DNA from: Bacteroidetes bacterium 4572_128
GTDB taxonomy: Bacteria > Bacteroidota > Bacteroidia > Bacteroidales > 4572-128
Direction of reading: 5' to 3'
NCBI GenBank assembly: GCA_002084355.1
Contig: NBLL01000079.1
Span: forward strand, 1-44,817
Length of the DNA stretch: 44,817 nucleotides
The notes beneath the pieces were generated by a model. It was not told the origin of the DNA. It made no database searches and saw only the letters and a program-made list of their open reading frames with translations. Position numbers and translations under genes: made by a program. This document shows, one piece after another, positions 25,836 through 33,804 of this stretch; the stretch's first letter is position 1; each line of letters begins with the position of its first letter.

Positions 25836-26048
25836 ACATTTGGGGTTTTATTTGCAGAAAATTTCGTAAAACAAGGAAAATACAATCCACAAACAATTTT
25901 ATTTGGAAGTGCATTTTCTGTTTTTTATTTGGGTGGAATTTATGGAAGTTATAAAGCAGCAGAACATCAAAATCATTTTTTTTATGAAAATATACAAAAT
26001 AAAATTTTATTTAATTTGCATATTCCTATTCGTACATTCTTCAATTAG
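25815..26048 (+). pseudogene. TPR-type membrane protein, C-terminal part
   Basis: FGVLFAENFVKQGKYNPQTI, FGSAFSVFYLGGIYGSYKAA and EHQNHFFYENI form the C-terminal membrane part of the gene begun at 25292. The nominal start at 25788 precedes the junction. The end overlaps the start of the next gene (ATG 25984) by 65 nt. Confidence 0.6.
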
Positions 26049-26844
26049 TTCACAAAATTTAAAAAAAGCAGATGATTTTTTTAAAAATAAAAATTTCAAA
26101 GAAGCATATTTGGAATATGAAAGAATAATTTTTTCAACAAAAAATAATGAGGAAAAAATTTTATGTAAATTAAAAAAAGCCAATTGTTATAAACAATTGG
26201 GAGAATTTGAAAAAGCACAAAAAACTTTGGAAAATTTGAATTTAAAAAATTTAGATGATTCTTTAAAAATAAAAATTTTTTATGAAATTGCTTTGTGTTC
26301 TTATTTGAACGGAGATTTTAAAAATGCTGAAAATCAGTTTTTGCAAATGAATTTTTTTATAAAAGATAAAAAAGTTTTAGAAAAATATTATATTTTACAA
26401 ATACTAAATTACAACCAATTGGGAAAATGGAAAAAAGCAAAAGAAATATTTTTATTATACGCAAATGAAAAAATAAATAAGGAATTTTTAATTTCTAATA
26501 TTAATGAAATTTACGATGAAAAAAATTTCCCAAAAATTAAATCAACAAAAAGGGCTTATTATTTATCTATGTTTATACCGGGTTCTGGACAAATTTATGC
26601 TGGTTATTTCAAAGAAGGAATTTTAAGTTTTATTTTTCATATTTCATCTATAAGCTTGGGAATTTGGGAAATAACTTTAAAAAATTATTTTACTTCTTAT
26701 GTTTTGGGTGCTGGTTTATTGCAGAAATTTTATTTTGGAAATCTCAGACGAGCAGAATATTTAACAGAAAAACATAATTATTTGAAATTAAAGAAATTTA
26801 ATGAAAATCTTAAAATTTTAATTTTTAAAATGAAAAATCATTAA
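25984..26844 (+). CDS. TPR protein with C-terminal PGSGQ-type membrane domain
   Basis: ATG 25984 gives a signal peptide (MKIYKIKFYLICIFLFVHSS, then ISSQN); the earlier start at 25903 lies inside the upstream gene. Residues 25-185 carry TPR-like repeats (ADDFFKNKNFKEAYLEYERI, CYKQLGEFEKAQKTLENL). The C-terminus has YLSMFIPGSGQIYAGYFKEG, hydrophobic helices and FYFGNLRRAEYL. It has the same architecture as the broken upstream gene, so the two are probably an ancient tandem pair. Function is unknown; a membrane location is inferred. Confidence 0.7.
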   Translation: MKIYKIKFYLICIFLFVHSSISSQNLKKADDFFKNKNFKEAYLEYERIIFSTKNNEEKILCKLKKANCYKQLGEFEKAQKTLENLNLKNLDDSLKIKIFYEIALCSYLNGDFKNAENQFLQMNFFIKDKKVLEKYYILQILNYNQLGKWKKAKEIFLLYANEKINKEFLISNINEIYDEKNFPKIKSTKRAYYLSMFIPGSGQIYAGYFKEGILSFIFHISSISLGIWEITLKNYFTSYVLGAGLLQKFYFGNLRRAEYLTEKHNYLKLKKFNENLKILIFKMKNH

Positions 26845-26869
26845 AATAATTGGTTTTTTTTATAAAAAA

Positions 26870-26945
26870 AAATGCCAAATTTTTAATTAGTTTTGAAATT
26901 AAAAAATTTTTTTTTCAAAAAATGCCAAATTTTTAATGATTTTTA
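26870..26945 (+). repeat. Short repeat units AATGCCAAATTTTTAAT
   Basis: Two copies of AAAAAATGCCAAATTTTTAA, a variant of the dispersed unit with core TGCC instead of CGTCC, sit between the convergent TPR gene and queA. Confidence 0.5.
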
Positions 26946-26948
26946 ATA

Positions 26949-26982
26949 AAAAAAATCAATTTTTATAAAAATTGATTTTTTT
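26949..26982. terminator. Bidirectional terminator between the TPR gene and queA
   Basis: AAAAAAATCAATTTT pairs with AAAATTGATTTTTTT around a very small A-T loop. It lies between stops at 26844 and 27004. Confidence 0.7.
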
Positions 26983-27003
26983 ATTTATATACAAAAATAT
27001 TTT

Positions 27004-28068
27004 TTATAAAACTAATATTGCATCTCCATAAGTTCCAAAGCGATATTTTTCACGAATTGCTAAATCATAAGCTTCTTTTAAAAATTCATATCCTGCGAAA
27101 GCAGAAACCATCATTAAAAGAGTGGAAGCAGGCATATGAAAATTAGAAATCATAGCGTTTGCAATTTTAAATTTATAAGGTGGAAAAATAAATTTATTCG
27201 TCCATCCATCAAATTCTTTTAAATTCCCAATGGTAGTAACAGAACTTTCTAAAGTTTTCATTACTGTTGTTCCAACGGCACAAACTCTTTTTTTGTTCTT
27301 TTTAACTTTATTAATTAGATCCGCACTTTCTTTGCTGATTCTAATTTGCTCAGAATCCATTTTATGTTTACTAAGATCTTCAACATTTACGCTTCGAAAA
27401 TTTCCAAGACCAGCATGTAAAGTTACTTCTGCATGTTCTATTCCTTTGATTTCCAGACGTTTTAATAAAATTTTACTAAAATGCATACCAGCTGTTGGTG
27501 CAGCAACTGCTCCAGTTTCTTTTGCATAAACAGTCTGATAACGTTCAACATCTTCATTCACTGCTTCTCTTTTTATTGTATTTGGAAGCAGTGTTTCTCC
27601 TAATTTGTATAATATTTTCTTTAACTCTATATAACTTCCATCATACAAGAAACGCAAAGTTCGTCCGCGGGAAGTTGTATTATCTATAACTTCAGCAATT
27701 AAACTTCCACTTTCACCAAAAAATAGTTTATTTCCTATTCTAATTTTACGAGCAGGATTAACAAGAACATCCCAAAGACATTGCTCAGCATTTAATTCTC
27801 TAAGCAAAATAACTTCTATTCTTGCACCTGTTTTTTCTTTAAAGCCTTTCAAAAGTGCAGGAAAAACTCTTGTGTTATTAAACACCATCATATCATCTTC
27901 CTCAAAATAATCGATGACATCTTTAAAAACTTTATGCTCTATTTTTTTTGTATCCTTATGAATAACCATCAAACGAGATTCATCTCTATTTCTTTTAGGT
28001 TTAGAGGCTATTAGCCCTTCTGGAAGTACATATCGAAATTTCGATAATTTTGTAGAAATTGTCTTCAT
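27004..28068 (-). CDS. queA: S-adenosylmethionine:tRNA ribosyltransferase-isomerase
   Basis: This enzyme transfers and isomerises the ribosyl moiety of SAM to preQ1-tRNA, giving epoxyqueuosine in the queuosine pathway. The 354 residues match the family. Typical motifs are [42 protein letters not shown], then [35 protein letters not shown] and [12 protein letters not shown] at the C-terminus. It lies 45 nt downstream of truB on the same strand, so the two tRNA-modification genes are probably co-transcribed. The gene is intact. Confidence 0.97.
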   Translation of the reverse strand: MKTISTKLSKFRYVLPEGLIASKPKRNRDESRLMVIHKDTKKIEHKVFKDVIDYFEEDDMMVFNNTRVFPALLKGFKEKTGARIEVILLRELNAEQCLWDVLVNPARKIRIGNKLFFGESGSLIAEVIDNTTSRGRTLRFLYDGSYIELKKILYKLGETLLPNTIKREAVNEDVERYQTVYAKETGAVAAPTAGMHFSKILLKRLEIKGIEHAEVTLHAGLGNFRSVNVEDLSKHKMDSEQIRISKESADLINKVKKNKKRVCAVGTTVMKTLESSVTTIGNLKEFDGWTNKFIFPPYKFKIANAMISNFHMPASTLLMMVSAFAGYEFLKEAYDLAIREKYRFGTYGDAILVL

Positions 28069-28113
28069 ATAAAAATTTTGTAAAAAAATCGTTATTTAAT
28101 ACGTAAATAACAT

Positions 28114-28836
28114 TTATAATGTTGTATTATTATTAAAATAATTTTCAATATCTTTTATTTTTATCGCATCTTCTAAATTATAGTCTCCTATTTTTGTTCT
28201 TTTTAAAGCAATAAGATGCGCTCCGCTTTCCAAAGAAATCCCAAAATCATTTGCAAACGAACGAATATATGTTCCTTTACTGCAAACAATTCGTAAAATA
28301 AGCGTTGGTAATTTATTATCAAAATAAAAAGATAAAATTTCTAATTCATAAATATTTACCATAGAAGGACGCATTTTCAAAGCAATACCTTTTCTTGCTT
28401 TTACGTATGCTCTTTGTCCGTCGATTTTTTTTGCAGAAAAAATAGGCGGATATTGTTTTATTTCGCCGAGAAAATTTTTTAAATTTTCTTTTATTAAATC
28501 TTTTGTAATATGCTCTGTTGGAAAATTTTTTGTAATTTCTGTTTCCAAATCAAAAGATGGAGTTGTCGAACCTATGCGAATAGTTGCAATATATTCTTTT
28601 CTTTTATCTTGAAAATTAGATATTTTTTTAGTGAATTTTCCTGTACATAAAATTATTAAACCTGTTGCTAATGGGTCTAAAGTTCCTGCGTGTCCAACTT
28701 TAATTTTTTTTATTTTAAAATTATAACGTATTAAATAACGCACTTTTTTAACTATATCAAAAGAACTCCATTTTAATGGTTTATCTATCAATAAAACTTC
28801 GCCTTCTTGAAAATTAAATTTATAATCTTTATTCAT
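28114..28836 (-). CDS. truB: tRNA pseudouridine(55) synthase TruB
   Basis: It forms pseudouridine 55 in the T-loop of tRNAs. The catalytic motif KVGHAGTLDPLATGLI has Asp at residue 54, preceded by GEVLLIDKPLKWSSFDIV. RKEYIATIRIGSTTPSFD and SKGTYIRSFANDFG are further family blocks. The 240 residues are usual for Bacteroidota, lacking a long C-terminal PUA domain. It stands upstream of queA with a 45-nt gap. Confidence 0.96.
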   Translation of the reverse strand: MNKDYKFNFQEGEVLLIDKPLKWSSFDIVKKVRYLIRYNFKIKKIKVGHAGTLDPLATGLIILCTGKFTKKISNFQDKRKEYIATIRIGSTTPSFDLETEITKNFPTEHITKDLIKENLKNFLGEIKQYPPIFSAKKIDGQRAYVKARKGIALKMRPSMVNIYELEILSFYFDNKLPTLILRIVCSKGTYIRSFANDFGISLESGAHLIALKRTKIGDYNLEDAIKIKDIENYFNNNTTL

Positions 28837-28889
28837 ATTTGTAAAAAAATTTTCATAATTATATATTTTTTTTTAAAATTAAAAATTAG

Positions 28890-29430
28890 ATGTTTTTATA
28901 AAAATTTATTTTAAATAAAAACATTAAAAAAAACGCATTTTTTGTGAAAAATTTATTTTAAATAAAAACATTAAAAAAAAAACATTTTTGGTGAAAAATT
29001 TTTTTTTAAATAAAAACATTAAAAAAAAACGCATTTTTGGTGAAAAATTTTTTTAATAAAAACATTAAAAAAAAACGCATTTTTAGTGAAAAATTTTTTT
29101 AAATAAAAACATTAAAAAAAAACGCATTTTTGGATAAAATTTTTTTTAATAAAAACATTAAAAAAAAACGCATTTTTGGTGAAAATTTTTTTTTAATAAA
29201 AACATTAAAAAAAAACGCATTTTTGGTGAAAAATTTTTTTAATAAAAACATTAAAAAAAAACGCATTTTTGGTGAAAAATTTATTTTAAATAAAAACATT
29301 AAAAAAAAACGCATTTTTGGTGAAAAATTTTTTTAATAAAATCATTAAAAAAAAACATTTTTGGTGAAAAAATTTTTAATAAAAACATTAAAAAAAACGC
29401 AATTTTGGAAAAAAATTTTTTTTTCCAAAA
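28890..29430. repeat. Tandem array, about 47-nt period
   Basis: Eleven copies of ACATTAAAAAAAAACGCATT followed by TTTGGTGAAAAATTTTTTTA. Cores are at about 28934, 28981, 29030, 29076, 29123, 29169, 29217, 29262, 29310, 29355 and 29398, spaced 43-49 nt. It is more homogeneous than the other arrays. Open frames on both strands (29099-29314 and 29130-29336) only translate the repeats. Confidence 0.85.
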
Positions 29431-29443
29431 AAGTAAAATTTAT

Positions 29444-30136
29444 TTAGAATTTTATTAAAATAGAAGTCATAAAATAATCATCTTTCTTTTGAACAATTCT
29501 TTCTTTTATAATCTTAATAGGTGGATCTTTTACATAATCCATTTCATAAGCAAATTTTATAGAGATTTTTTTAGGAATATAAAAGAACATCCATTGAAAT
29601 GAAACTTTTCCATCTGCAAATTTCTGTTTGAATTTTGGACGTATAGATAAACGAGTAATTTGTGCATTATCTTTCTCACTATCTTTCTTTTTATCAGTAT
29701 ATTTGTCCATATCGTAAGTTACAGCGGCACTAAGCGAAAAATTACTTTTTTCTGTTTTATAATATATCCATTTTGCTCCCGCTAAACTACTTAATCTCAA
29801 TTCAATACCTTTTTTGACATTTTTGTATGCTGTCAATAAAATGAACGGACTAACTTTATTTTGTGGTAACCAATCAAATTTGAAACCCCCATTATAAGTT
29901 TCATTTGTTTTTTCATTATCTTTTTCACCATATCTTATTTTATAATTTAATGAAAATTCCATTAAACTATCTTTACGTGAAACTCTTCCAGAACTATTAA
30001 TATCAAACTTATCTGTATTTCCCCAGAAAGCTTTTCCGCCCAACTCGAATTTAGATTTCCAAGTTTGCGAAAAACTTTCTACATTTATTTGCAAAAAAAT
30101 AATAGTAAAAATTATTACTAATTTCGTTTTTTTCAT
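29444..30136 (-). CDS. DUF481 family outer-membrane protein
   Basis: The signal peptide (MKKTKLVIIFTIIFLQINVE, then SFSQ) precedes a DUF481 beta-barrel of alternating strands: KSKFELGGKAFWGNTDK, DSLMEFSLNYKIRYGEKDN, and a C-terminal strand ending FMTSILIKF. The end WMFFYIPKKISIKFAYEMDY lacks the roughly 25 residues usually found between the 'FY.P' and 'lsl...Y' strands. This may be an in-frame deletion of the same kind that breaks other genes here. Function is unknown. Confidence 0.7.
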   Translation of the reverse strand: MKKTKLVIIFTIIFLQINVESFSQTWKSKFELGGKAFWGNTDKFDINSSGRVSRKDSLMEFSLNYKIRYGEKDNEKTNETYNGGFKFDWLPQNKVSPFILLTAYKNVKKGIELRLSSLAGAKWIYYKTEKSNFSLSAAVTYDMDKYTDKKKDSEKDNAQITRLSIRPKFKQKFADGKVSFQWMFFYIPKKISIKFAYEMDYVKDPPIKIIKERIVQKKDDYFMTSILIKF

Positions 30137-30212
30137 AAAATTTTATTTATCAATTCATTAAAAAAAATGCAATTATAAAAAAAAATATATTTTTATAAAA
30201 AAATATTTTTTT

Positions 30213-30220
30213 TATTTTTG
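30213..30220 (+). promoter_or_regulatory. Candidate -7 box for the symporter operon
   Basis: TATTTTTG matches TAnnTTTG and ends 38 nt before ATG 30259. No clear -33 element was seen. Confidence 0.45.
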
Positions 30221-30258
30221 TGAAATTTTTTAATAAAATTATAAATAAAATTTTATAA

Positions 30259-31035
30259 ATGGAAGATAAAAACAATGATTACAGATTAAGTTTTTTTAAG
30301 CCTAATAATGAATATTCTAGGTCTAATAGAAACTTAGTTTTTACTTTAGTGATTATTTGGGCTATGGCTGTCTTTGGTTTTCATATTTTAATGAGGATTA
30401 TTGAAAAACCAAAGCCAGAAGAAGCAATGATAGAATATCAAAAAGTAAAAACAAATGTATTTTCCGAAAAATCTAGCGTTCAAGAAAAGCAAAAATTTTG
30501 TTCTTCTGTGATGTCAGTTTTGGGAAAAGCATATTTGAGAGACCCTAAATTAAAAAAAATTAACAAGGATTATCAAGAAGTTCTTAATAATACTTTGGGG
30601 TGGATTTCTTATTCTTTAATGCCTAAGAATTTAAGAAAAGAATTTGAAAATAAATTAAAATCTTATAATAGTGAAAAAACTGAAGAAAAAATTTCAGAAA
30701 AGAGGGGATTTTTTTCAGATTTTATGGAACCGCATTGGAATTTTATTATTCCAAAAGATAGTAAGTTTTCGAATGTTAAAAAATCTATTTTTATTTATCA
30801 AATAAAAAGTGATAATTTATTTAAACTTCCATCGGAATATCAAAAAAAAATGGACGTAATTATGGAACTTTATTTGGTTCATAATCAATCTTTTTTAACT
30901 GATACGAAATTTCTTGGGTTTCCATTTCATTATTTTTACTCAGCAATATTCTTATTAGTTTTATTTGTATTTTTATGTTGGGTTTATGCTTATCAAACTG
31001 AAGTTTTAAATAAAAAATTCTCTGTTGAAGAATAA
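30259..31035 (+). CDS. DUF4212-like membrane subunit preceding a Na+/solute symporter
   Basis: A first membrane helix at residues 26-45 (LVFTLVIIWAMAVFGFHILM) and a last one at about 226-246 (YFYSAIFLLVLFVFLCWVYA) flank an extended soluble region. The terminal part (FHYFYSAIFLL ... YQTEVLNKKF) resembles DUF4212 small subunits. Those are encoded just upstream of sodium:solute symporters of the ActP-like 'large' subfamily. Only 3 nt separate it from the symporter gene, so translation is coupled. The long middle part is not part of DUF4212 as I know it, but similar elongated forms occur in Bacteroidota. The role is probably accessory to the transporter. Confidence 0.7.
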   Translation: MEDKNNDYRLSFFKPNNEYSRSNRNLVFTLVIIWAMAVFGFHILMRIIEKPKPEEAMIEYQKVKTNVFSEKSSVQEKQKFCSSVMSVLGKAYLRDPKLKKINKDYQEVLNNTLGWISYSLMPKNLRKEFENKLKSYNSEKTEEKISEKRGFFSDFMEPHWNFIIPKDSKFSNVKKSIFIYQIKSDNLFKLPSEYQKKMDVIMELYLVHNQSFLTDTKFLGFPFHYFYSAIFLLVLFVFLCWVYAYQTEVLNKKFSVEE

Positions 31036-31038
31036 ATT

Positions 31039-32727
31039 ATGAAAAAATTATTTAATTTAAAATCGTTTTTAATAGCTGGTTTATTTTTATTACCGGCATT
31101 TGTAAATGCTTCTACTGCTGTTGAGTTGGAAGGTGGATTTAAAACAGGTCCAGCAATTATTTTAATAACTATACTCATCGCTTTTATATTAGTTGGAATT
31201 GTATTTAGAGCAAAAAATACTAATGATTTCTATGCTGCTGGACGTAGTATTTCCAGAGTTGGTTCAGGTATGGCAATAGCTTCAAATTGGATGAGTGCGG
31301 CTTCTTTTCTTGGAATGGCAGCACTTATGTATGGTTTTGGTTATCACGGACTTGCTTATGTTGTTGGCTGGACTGGTGGCTATGTTTTGTTATTAGTTTT
31401 AATGGCTGGACAAATTAGAAGATATGGAAAATATACTGCATCAGATTTTATAGGAGACAGATTTTATTCCAGAGGTTTACGAGCTAGTGCTGCTGTAATT
31501 GTAATAATTATTTCCATTGCATATTGTGTTGGTCAATTTGGTGGAATTGGAATAATGTTCAAATGGATTTTAGGTTTAAATTATGAATTATCAGTAATTA
31601 TTGGTGGATCTGTTGTTTTGTCTTATACTTTAATTTCTGGTATGCTTGGTGTAACAAAAAATCAACAAATTCAATATGTAATAATTATTGTTTCTTTTAT
31701 TATTCCTTCTGTGATTCTTTGTTTCAAATTTGATTATTTTTGGTTATTGCCACCTATTGGTTATGGTGCTGTTGTTTCTGATATAGTTACTGGAATTTCT
31801 GCTCCAATTGTAGATGGTGTTGCTATGGCAAACAGCATAGGAAATGATTTTGCAATGATGCCAAATCCGGAATTTGCAATGCCTTGGGATAATGCAACAG
31901 GAAAAAGTTTCTTTCAATGGATGGCTGTAGCTTTTTCTTTGATGATAGGAACTGCTGGATTACCACATGTTTTACAAAGATTTTATGTCGTTCCAAAAAC
32001 CAGTGATGCAAGATGGTCAGTTGTTTGGGGTTTATTTTTTATTTGTATTTTATATTGGGTTGCACCTGTTTATTCTGCTTTCGGAGAAGTTTTATCTTCT
32101 AATCCAGAAGTTGGTAAACTTGCAAAAGATGCGATAGTTGTTTATACTGCTCAACTTGGAGGAGTGAATAATTTAGTGGTAGGATTTCTTGCTGCTGGTG
32201 GTGTGTCAGCTGCATTTTCAACGGTTTCTGGTTTATTTGTTTCCGGAGCTTCTGCATTTTCTCACGATTTATATGTTAAAGTTTTCAATCCAGAAGCAGA
32301 TTCTAAAACTCAATTAAAAGTAGCAAGAATAGGAACTGTAATTATGGCATTAATTGTTACTTCCATTGCATTATTCAAATTAGCATTAATTGGTCAATTG
32401 GTTGCTGTTGCGTTTTCGCTTGCTGCTTGTACTATGTTTCCATTATTTTTACTTGGAATATGGTGGAGTGGTTCTAACCGTCAAGGAGCAATTGCTGGAT
32501 TAATTGTTGGAGTTGTGATTTCTTTAATTTCATTGCTTAATAGTATGCTTGGTGATATTTGGATTTTTTATGATTTTCTAAACTATTGGCTTGGACCTTG
32601 GTATTTTGCTTGGATAGGAGCGCCAATGGCGATATTTGCAAATATAATTGTTTCAAAAATGACACCAGAAACGCCTATAGAAATTAGAAAATTCTTAGCT
32701 GAAAAAGTACATTCTTCTGCTTCATAA
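31039..32727 (+). CDS. Sodium:solute symporter (ActP-like, SSS family)
   Basis: The 562 residues contain 13 or more membrane helices after a cleavable-looking start. Family blocks include DFYAAGRSISRVGSGMAIAS, NWMSAASFLGMAALMYGFG, GKYTASDFIGDRFYS, GTAGLPHVLQRFYVV and FLAAGGVSAAFSTVSGLF. These fit the acetate/monocarboxylate (ActP-like) branch with a partner small subunit. The substrate is therefore probably a short organic acid (inference). Its codon and base composition is visibly less AT-extreme than the neighbours, as expected for a conserved membrane protein. It is intact. Confidence 0.9.
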   Translation: MKKLFNLKSFLIAGLFLLPAFVNASTAVELEGGFKTGPAIILITILIAFILVGIVFRAKNTNDFYAAGRSISRVGSGMAIASNWMSAASFLGMAALMYGFGYHGLAYVVGWTGGYVLLLVLMAGQIRRYGKYTASDFIGDRFYSRGLRASAAVIVIIISIAYCVGQFGGIGIMFKWILGLNYELSVIIGGSVVLSYTLISGMLGVTKNQQIQYVIIIVSFIIPSVILCFKFDYFWLLPPIGYGAVVSDIVTGISAPIVDGVAMANSIGNDFAMMPNPEFAMPWDNATGKSFFQWMAVAFSLMIGTAGLPHVLQRFYVVPKTSDARWSVVWGLFFICILYWVAPVYSAFGEVLSSNPEVGKLAKDAIVVYTAQLGGVNNLVVGFLAAGGVSAAFSTVSGLFVSGASAFSHDLYVKVFNPEADSKTQLKVARIGTVIMALIVTSIALFKLALIGQLVAVAFSLAACTMFPLFLLGIWWSGSNRQGAIAGLIVGVVISLISLLNSMLGDIWIFYDFLNYWLGPWYFAWIGAPMAIFANIIVSKMTPETPIEIRKFLAEKVHSSAS

Positions 32728-33219
32728 TTTATTTAAAATTATCGAAAAAGATTAATAAATTTAAGAACTAAAAAAATAAGTAAATGACAAAAATTGATAG
32801 ATGTTAAATTCAGGTTTCATTTTCATGTTTAATAAGCAATTACTATTATGACAATCCATATTTAAAAATAAAATAGATTTTTTTCATGTTTTTTAATTAC
32901 AATTTTTTTGTAATTTTGATTAGATGAATACCTAATTGTAACATCAAACAAAAGCTTTCTTAAGGTACAATATTTTAGCATTTTTATAATGGGTTTATAA
33001 AGTTGGTATTGAAACATCCAAAAATATAAAAAATAAAAAAAACACAATATTTATTTCGGATTAAATCAAATCTCAAATCAATTATTAAAACACAGCAAAA
33101 AATTAAAAATAAACATTTTTAAACTTTTTTTCATATACTTAGAAAAAAACATTAAAAAATTTTTTTTTTAATATTTTTTTTTTTTTCTTTATAAAAAATA
33201 ATTTTGAAATTTTAATATT
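32728..33219. other. Intergenic region without recognised gene
   Basis: This 492-bp gap has lower repeat content than others. A weak hairpin (AATTACAA 32897-32904 with TTGTAATT 32910-32917) lies 170 nt after the symporter. A 61-codon minus-strand ORF (32862-33047) has no recognisable features. The last 100 bp are T-rich leader. Confidence 0.5.
33199..33206 (+). promoter_or_regulatory. Candidate -7 box for the DUF4154 gene
   Basis: TAATTTTG matches TAnnTTTG and ends 13 nt before ATG 33220, implying a very short leader. No -33 TTTG is visible in the T-run upstream. Confidence 0.4.
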
Positions 33220-33747
33220 ATGAAGAAACATTTTTTTTTCAAAAGTTTTATACTTTTATTGACGTTTTTTATTTTTAATTCTTTTTCCAAATCACAAGAT
33301 GCAAAATTTAAGGCTCTGTTTATTTTTAATTTTACAAAATATATAAAATGGGAAAAAGAAAAAGAAAAAGAAGAATTTTTTAAAATACTAATTCTTGGGA
33401 ATACTGCTGTCAGTGATGAATTAAGTTCTATTGCAGGAAGAATAAAAGTTGCTGGACATCAAAAAATTAAAATAGAAAATATTTCTAAAACAGAAGAAAT
33501 TACTAAATGTCATATACTTTATCTTGCAAATAACAAAACAAAACTTTTTCAAAAAACTTTGAAAAAGTTAGATGGTAAAAATACATTATTTGTTACAGAT
33601 AAAAAAAATTTAGTTATGCAAGGTTCTGGAATTTCTTTTTTTAAAGAAAAAGAAAGACTGAAATTTCAAATAAGTACAAAAAATATAAAAAAAAATCGTT
33701 TAAAAGTGGCAGCTGCTTTAACGAGACTAGGAATAAAAATAGATTAA
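33220..33747 (+). CDS. DUF4154 (YfiR-like) periplasmic protein
   Basis: The signal peptide (SFILLLTFFIFNSFSKS) is followed by AKFKALFIFNFTKYIKWEK, the typical start of the DUF4154/YfiR family ('K..fiynfakyi.WP'). Next come FKILILGNTAVSDELSS, VAGHQKIKIENIS and CHILYLANNK, and the end VAAALTRLGIKID. YfiR in Pseudomonas represses a diguanylate cyclase from the periplasm; no cyclase is nearby, so this role cannot be transferred. It lies 57 nt upstream of the PorE-like gene and may be co-transcribed. Confidence 0.8.
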   Translation: MKKHFFFKSFILLLTFFIFNSFSKSQDAKFKALFIFNFTKYIKWEKEKEKEEFFKILILGNTAVSDELSSIAGRIKVAGHQKIKIENISKTEEITKCHILYLANNKTKLFQKTLKKLDGKNTLFVTDKKNLVMQGSGISFFKEKERLKFQISTKNIKKNRLKVAAALTRLGIKID

Positions 33748-33804
33748 AAAAAAATTTTTTCATAAATTTTTATTATTTTTATATTTTTATAAATAAAAGA
33801 AGTT

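Noticed and set aside
29099-29336. Overlapping ORFs on both strands (71 and 68 codons)
   Set aside because: They translate the 47-nt tandem repeat, contain only repeated F/K/N-rich peptides and have no start context.
32862-33047. 61-codon minus-strand ORF in the gap after the symporter
   Set aside because: No recognisable motif, no promoter or leader, composition like the surrounding non-coding DNA.
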